Source: CAVVIO01 sp963748095
Lineage (GTDB): Bacteria; Bacteroidota; Bacteroidia; Bacteroidales; UBA10428
Direction of reading: 5' to 3'
Assembly: GCA_963748095.1 (NCBI GenBank)
Contig: CAVVIO010000009.1
Span: 62,001-126,000 of the forward strand
Length of the DNA: 64,000 bases
Shown here piece by piece: positions 63,673 to 64,000 of this stretch (position 1 is its first letter; every line of letters begins with the position of its first letter). The translations under genes and the position numbers were made by a program. A model generated the notes under the pieces. It made no database searches, was not told where the DNA came from, and saw only the letters and a program-made list of their open reading frames with translations.

Positions 63673-63710
63673 CGGGAGGGTTAACTCTATAAGCTAATCC
63701 CTCCTGTTTT
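63673..63710 (+). terminator. Probable terminator before the GH43 gene
   Basis: GGGAGGGTTA pairs with TAATCCCTCC (one bulged T), followed by TGTTTTT. It ends transcription from the HTCS/susC-remnant side. The remaining 63466-63796 gap shows no gene. Confidence 0.6.
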
Positions 63711-63796
63711 TAAATCAGTAAAAACCCGGAATATATGATTTTTATTGTTTCTTTCAAAATATAATAAGATTACTAATTTTTAAATCTTACAAATCA

Positions 63797-64000
63797 ATGA
63801 CACAGATTAATGCTATAAAAACCTCTGAGGCTGCAAATATTTCTAATAACAGTGCTAAAATAAAACTTTTAGTAATTGCAGTTATAACTTTTTTTACTTC
63901 TGCAATCATGTATGCCCAGAATACTGATATTATAGTCCATGATCCGGTGATGATAAAACAAGATAGTAATTATTACATTTTCTGTACGGGAATGGGAATT
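63797..64000 (+). CDS. Glycoside hydrolase family 43-like enzyme, N-terminal part (3' end outside window)
   Basis: The last 204 bases encode 68 residues in one open frame: a hydrophobic signal segment (LLVIAVITFFTSAIMYA, cleavage near AQ), then TDIIVHDPVMIKQDSNYYIF, the opening of a five-bladed-propeller GH43 (arabinanase-like) domain with the catalytic Asp in HDP. GH43 enzymes cut arabinan or arabinoxylan. The gene is cut off by the window edge. It supports a pentosan-degradation role for the HTCS locus. Confidence 0.75.
   Translation, partial: MTQINAIKTSEAANISNNSAKIKLLVIAVITFFTSAIMYAQNTDIIVHDPVMIKQDSNYYIFCTGMGI

Overview
The window is a stretch of chromosome from a Bacteroidota bacterium, most likely an environmental member of the Bacteroidales/Marinilabiliales type. 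This rests on several signs: a type IX secretion gene (porQ) and a secreted glycosidase with a type IX sorting tail, a hybrid two-component system (HTCS) next to carbohydrate genes, TonB-dependent receptor genes, a fused E1 subunit of the branched-chain 2-oxoacid dehydrogenase, TAnnTTTG promoter boxes, few Shine-Dalgarno sites and an AT-rich genome with outer-membrane lipoproteins and beta-barrels.

Layout. 0-6 kb: a phosphate region with two PhoB-like regulators around a Pit transporter fused to a PhoU-like domain, then a TPR protein and a small HPt/receiver phosphorelay pair. 6-16 kb: housekeeping and stress genes (omega-amidase-like nitrilase, SlyD, metallophosphoesterase, EgtB-like enzyme) and a minus-strand run of 2-oxoacid dehydrogenase E2 and E1 (E1 frameshifted), flavodoxin and thioredoxin. 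16-26 kb: an unrecognised 321-residue gene, a serine hydrolase, MsrB, a double thioredoxin, threonine aldolase, QueA, an Smr protein, RNase P RNA and two VOC proteins. 27-32 kb: a lipoprotein / TonB-dependent receptor / lipoprotein transport cluster. 32-37 kb: a frameshifted M13 peptidase, an MntA-HepT toxin-antitoxin locus whose toxin gene carries an in-frame stop, and an MFS transporter.

37-48.5 kb is the accessory, repeat-rich part. An IS1380-like element with perfect 28-bp ends sits between inverted copies of a dispersed repeat. Beyond it lies a GntR-DeoC-beta-mannosidase operon with a perfect 30-bp operator palindrome, then a nested palindromic element, then a secreted clan GH-A glycosidase controlled, I infer, by a membrane-anchored AraC regulator through four helically phased 12-bp sites. 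A tRNA-Pro gene follows, with two tRNA-derived 65-bp repeats upstream of it and a low-complexity array downstream. 48.6-57.9 kb returns to core genes: heptose kinase, PriA, and a porQ-cmk-ispH-pfkA block, then a diacylglycerol-kinase-family gene. 58.4-64 kb begins a polysaccharide utilisation locus: a 1503-residue HTCS, a truncated SusC remnant and the start of a GH43 enzyme, which suggests arabinan or a related pentosan as substrate.

The most unusual signals are the phased operator array (46609-46693), the tRNA-derived hairpin-bearing repeats (48380-48509), the decayed MntA-HepT pair, the 30-bp palindrome and the four-copy dispersed repeat. No CRISPR array, prophage or complete defence island was seen. 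Two genes carry frameshifts that could be either real or sequence errors.
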